From contig JAKEKT010000039.1 in assembly GCA_021495925.1 (NCBI GenBank), positions 186,001 to 250,000 on the forward strand: a stretch of DNA of 64,000 bases. Direction: 5' to 3'. The DNA comes from Diplodia intermedia. Lineage: Eukaryota; Ascomycota; Dothideomycetes; Botryosphaeriales; Botryosphaeriaceae. This document shows, one piece after another, positions 63,484-64,000 of the stretch (position 1 is the first letter of the stretch; every line of letters starts with the position of its first letter). A model generated the notes under the pieces. It did no database searches and was not told the DNA's origin. It saw only the letters and a program-made list of their open reading frames with translations. The position numbers and the translations under genes were made by a program.

Positions 63484-64000
63484 GCCAAACAGAAATCGAT
63501 TGGGCTGCGGCAGGGACGAGAGGGCGCCAAGGCGATGCGCGGTGGTGGTGGTGGTGCCAGCGTGCTGCGCGCTATGCTGCTCCGCGAACGGTGGAAACCT
63601 GGGCAGAGGCGCGCAGGGGAGGTGCAGGGAAGGCGTGGCGGCGCAGGCTGCTGGGCTGAGGAGCCTTACCGCTCGCAGCACTGGCGTGCCGCGGACAGGG
63701 CTGGCTTCAGGCCGTGCCGGGCTGGAGATTGGGCAGACGCGCCCCGTTAGATCTGGGGTTCGCGGGCGTGTGGCAGCGTGCAGCGCGACGCCGGGCGCTG
63801 ATTGAGCGCAGCCTGCGGACGTGGTGTCGTGTCATATGGGCCGGGGGGCGACGGAGAGGAACGCGTTGAGCATCCCATCGCTGAGCCGTGGTCAGTGGGC
63901 GCCGGCTGCGTCTGTGCTGGACCGGCGGAGATGAGAGCTCGCCGCCCCTATGCGTGCGCCTGCGTTGTGCAGGCGCCCGGCTGCCGCAGCAATCGCTGGC

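Larger units (their letters stand above)
60371..64000. other. 3.6-kb gene-poor right end, three palindromic elements
   Basis: No frame on either strand carries a recognisable domain or consistent splice joins. It holds the UTP4 promoter and palindromic copies at 61270, 63225 and 63401. Weaker GTCCGGATG-like half sites occur near 61138. Confidence 0.5.

Overview
The window is nuclear DNA of a filamentous ascomycete. The evidence is short GT-AG introns (mostly 46-69 nt) with CTAAC/CTGAC-type branch sites, a HET-domain protein, a decayed NLR-like gene, DHCR24- and BAHD-type enzymes, and dispersed 5S rRNA genes. A Dothideomycete is my best guess, but that is inference. Genes lie on both strands without operons, and most are housekeeping genes separated by repeat-rich spacers.

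Layout. 1-2.65 kb is a mosaic of broken Ty1/copia fragments in both orientations. 3.7-11.8 kb holds an N-terminal protein methyltransferase (TAE1-like), a five-exon aldehyde dehydrogenase, a PPZ-type phosphatase and ribosomal protein uS5 (RPS2). 13.4-20.7 kb holds a cysteine-motif protein, a small inverted-repeat element, a diverged tandem duplication of a promoter-like unit, a DHCR24-like FAD enzyme, the histone N-acetyltransferase NAT4, a five-exon LYR-motif (LYRM2-like) gene sharing a 176-bp divergent promoter with NAT4, and an unusual tRNA-Pro gene. 22.4-38 kb is the accessory part: a C2H2 protein, a HET protein, a 5S rRNA plus a truncated 5S copy, a frameshifted C2H2-family gene, a secreted Ala-rich protein, an F-box-like ORF behind a tandem repeat, a Lys/Asp minisatellite ORF running into an Argonaute PIWI relic, a BAHD acyltransferase and a broken hydrolase-NLR gene. 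38.4-60.4 kb returns to conserved genes: MIC60, SAC1, a Rab5 GTPase, a secreted amidase, a SUR7-family protein, PNG1 and UTP4. The spacers from 45 to 64 kb carry a dispersed family of roughly 80-bp palindromic elements.

The most unusual object is the tRNA-Pro(AGG) gene at 20575-20715. Besides a 16-nt intron at the normal anticodon-loop position, its T-loop is split by a 53-nt insert with a spliceosome-like 5' GTGAGT, a CTAAC box and a 3' CAG. Removing it restores a perfect T-arm and acceptor stem. The insert breaks the Pol III B box and carries a substitute B-box match of its own.

The genes do not form one pathway. Loose links are ribosome production (UTP4, RPS2), membrane identity and traffic (SAC1, Rab5, SUR7) and mitochondria (MIC60, LYRM2, possibly the DHCR24-like enzyme). 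Exon structures given here were built by hand. For every multi-exon gene the joined exons give a whole number of codons, except the frameshifted pseudogene.
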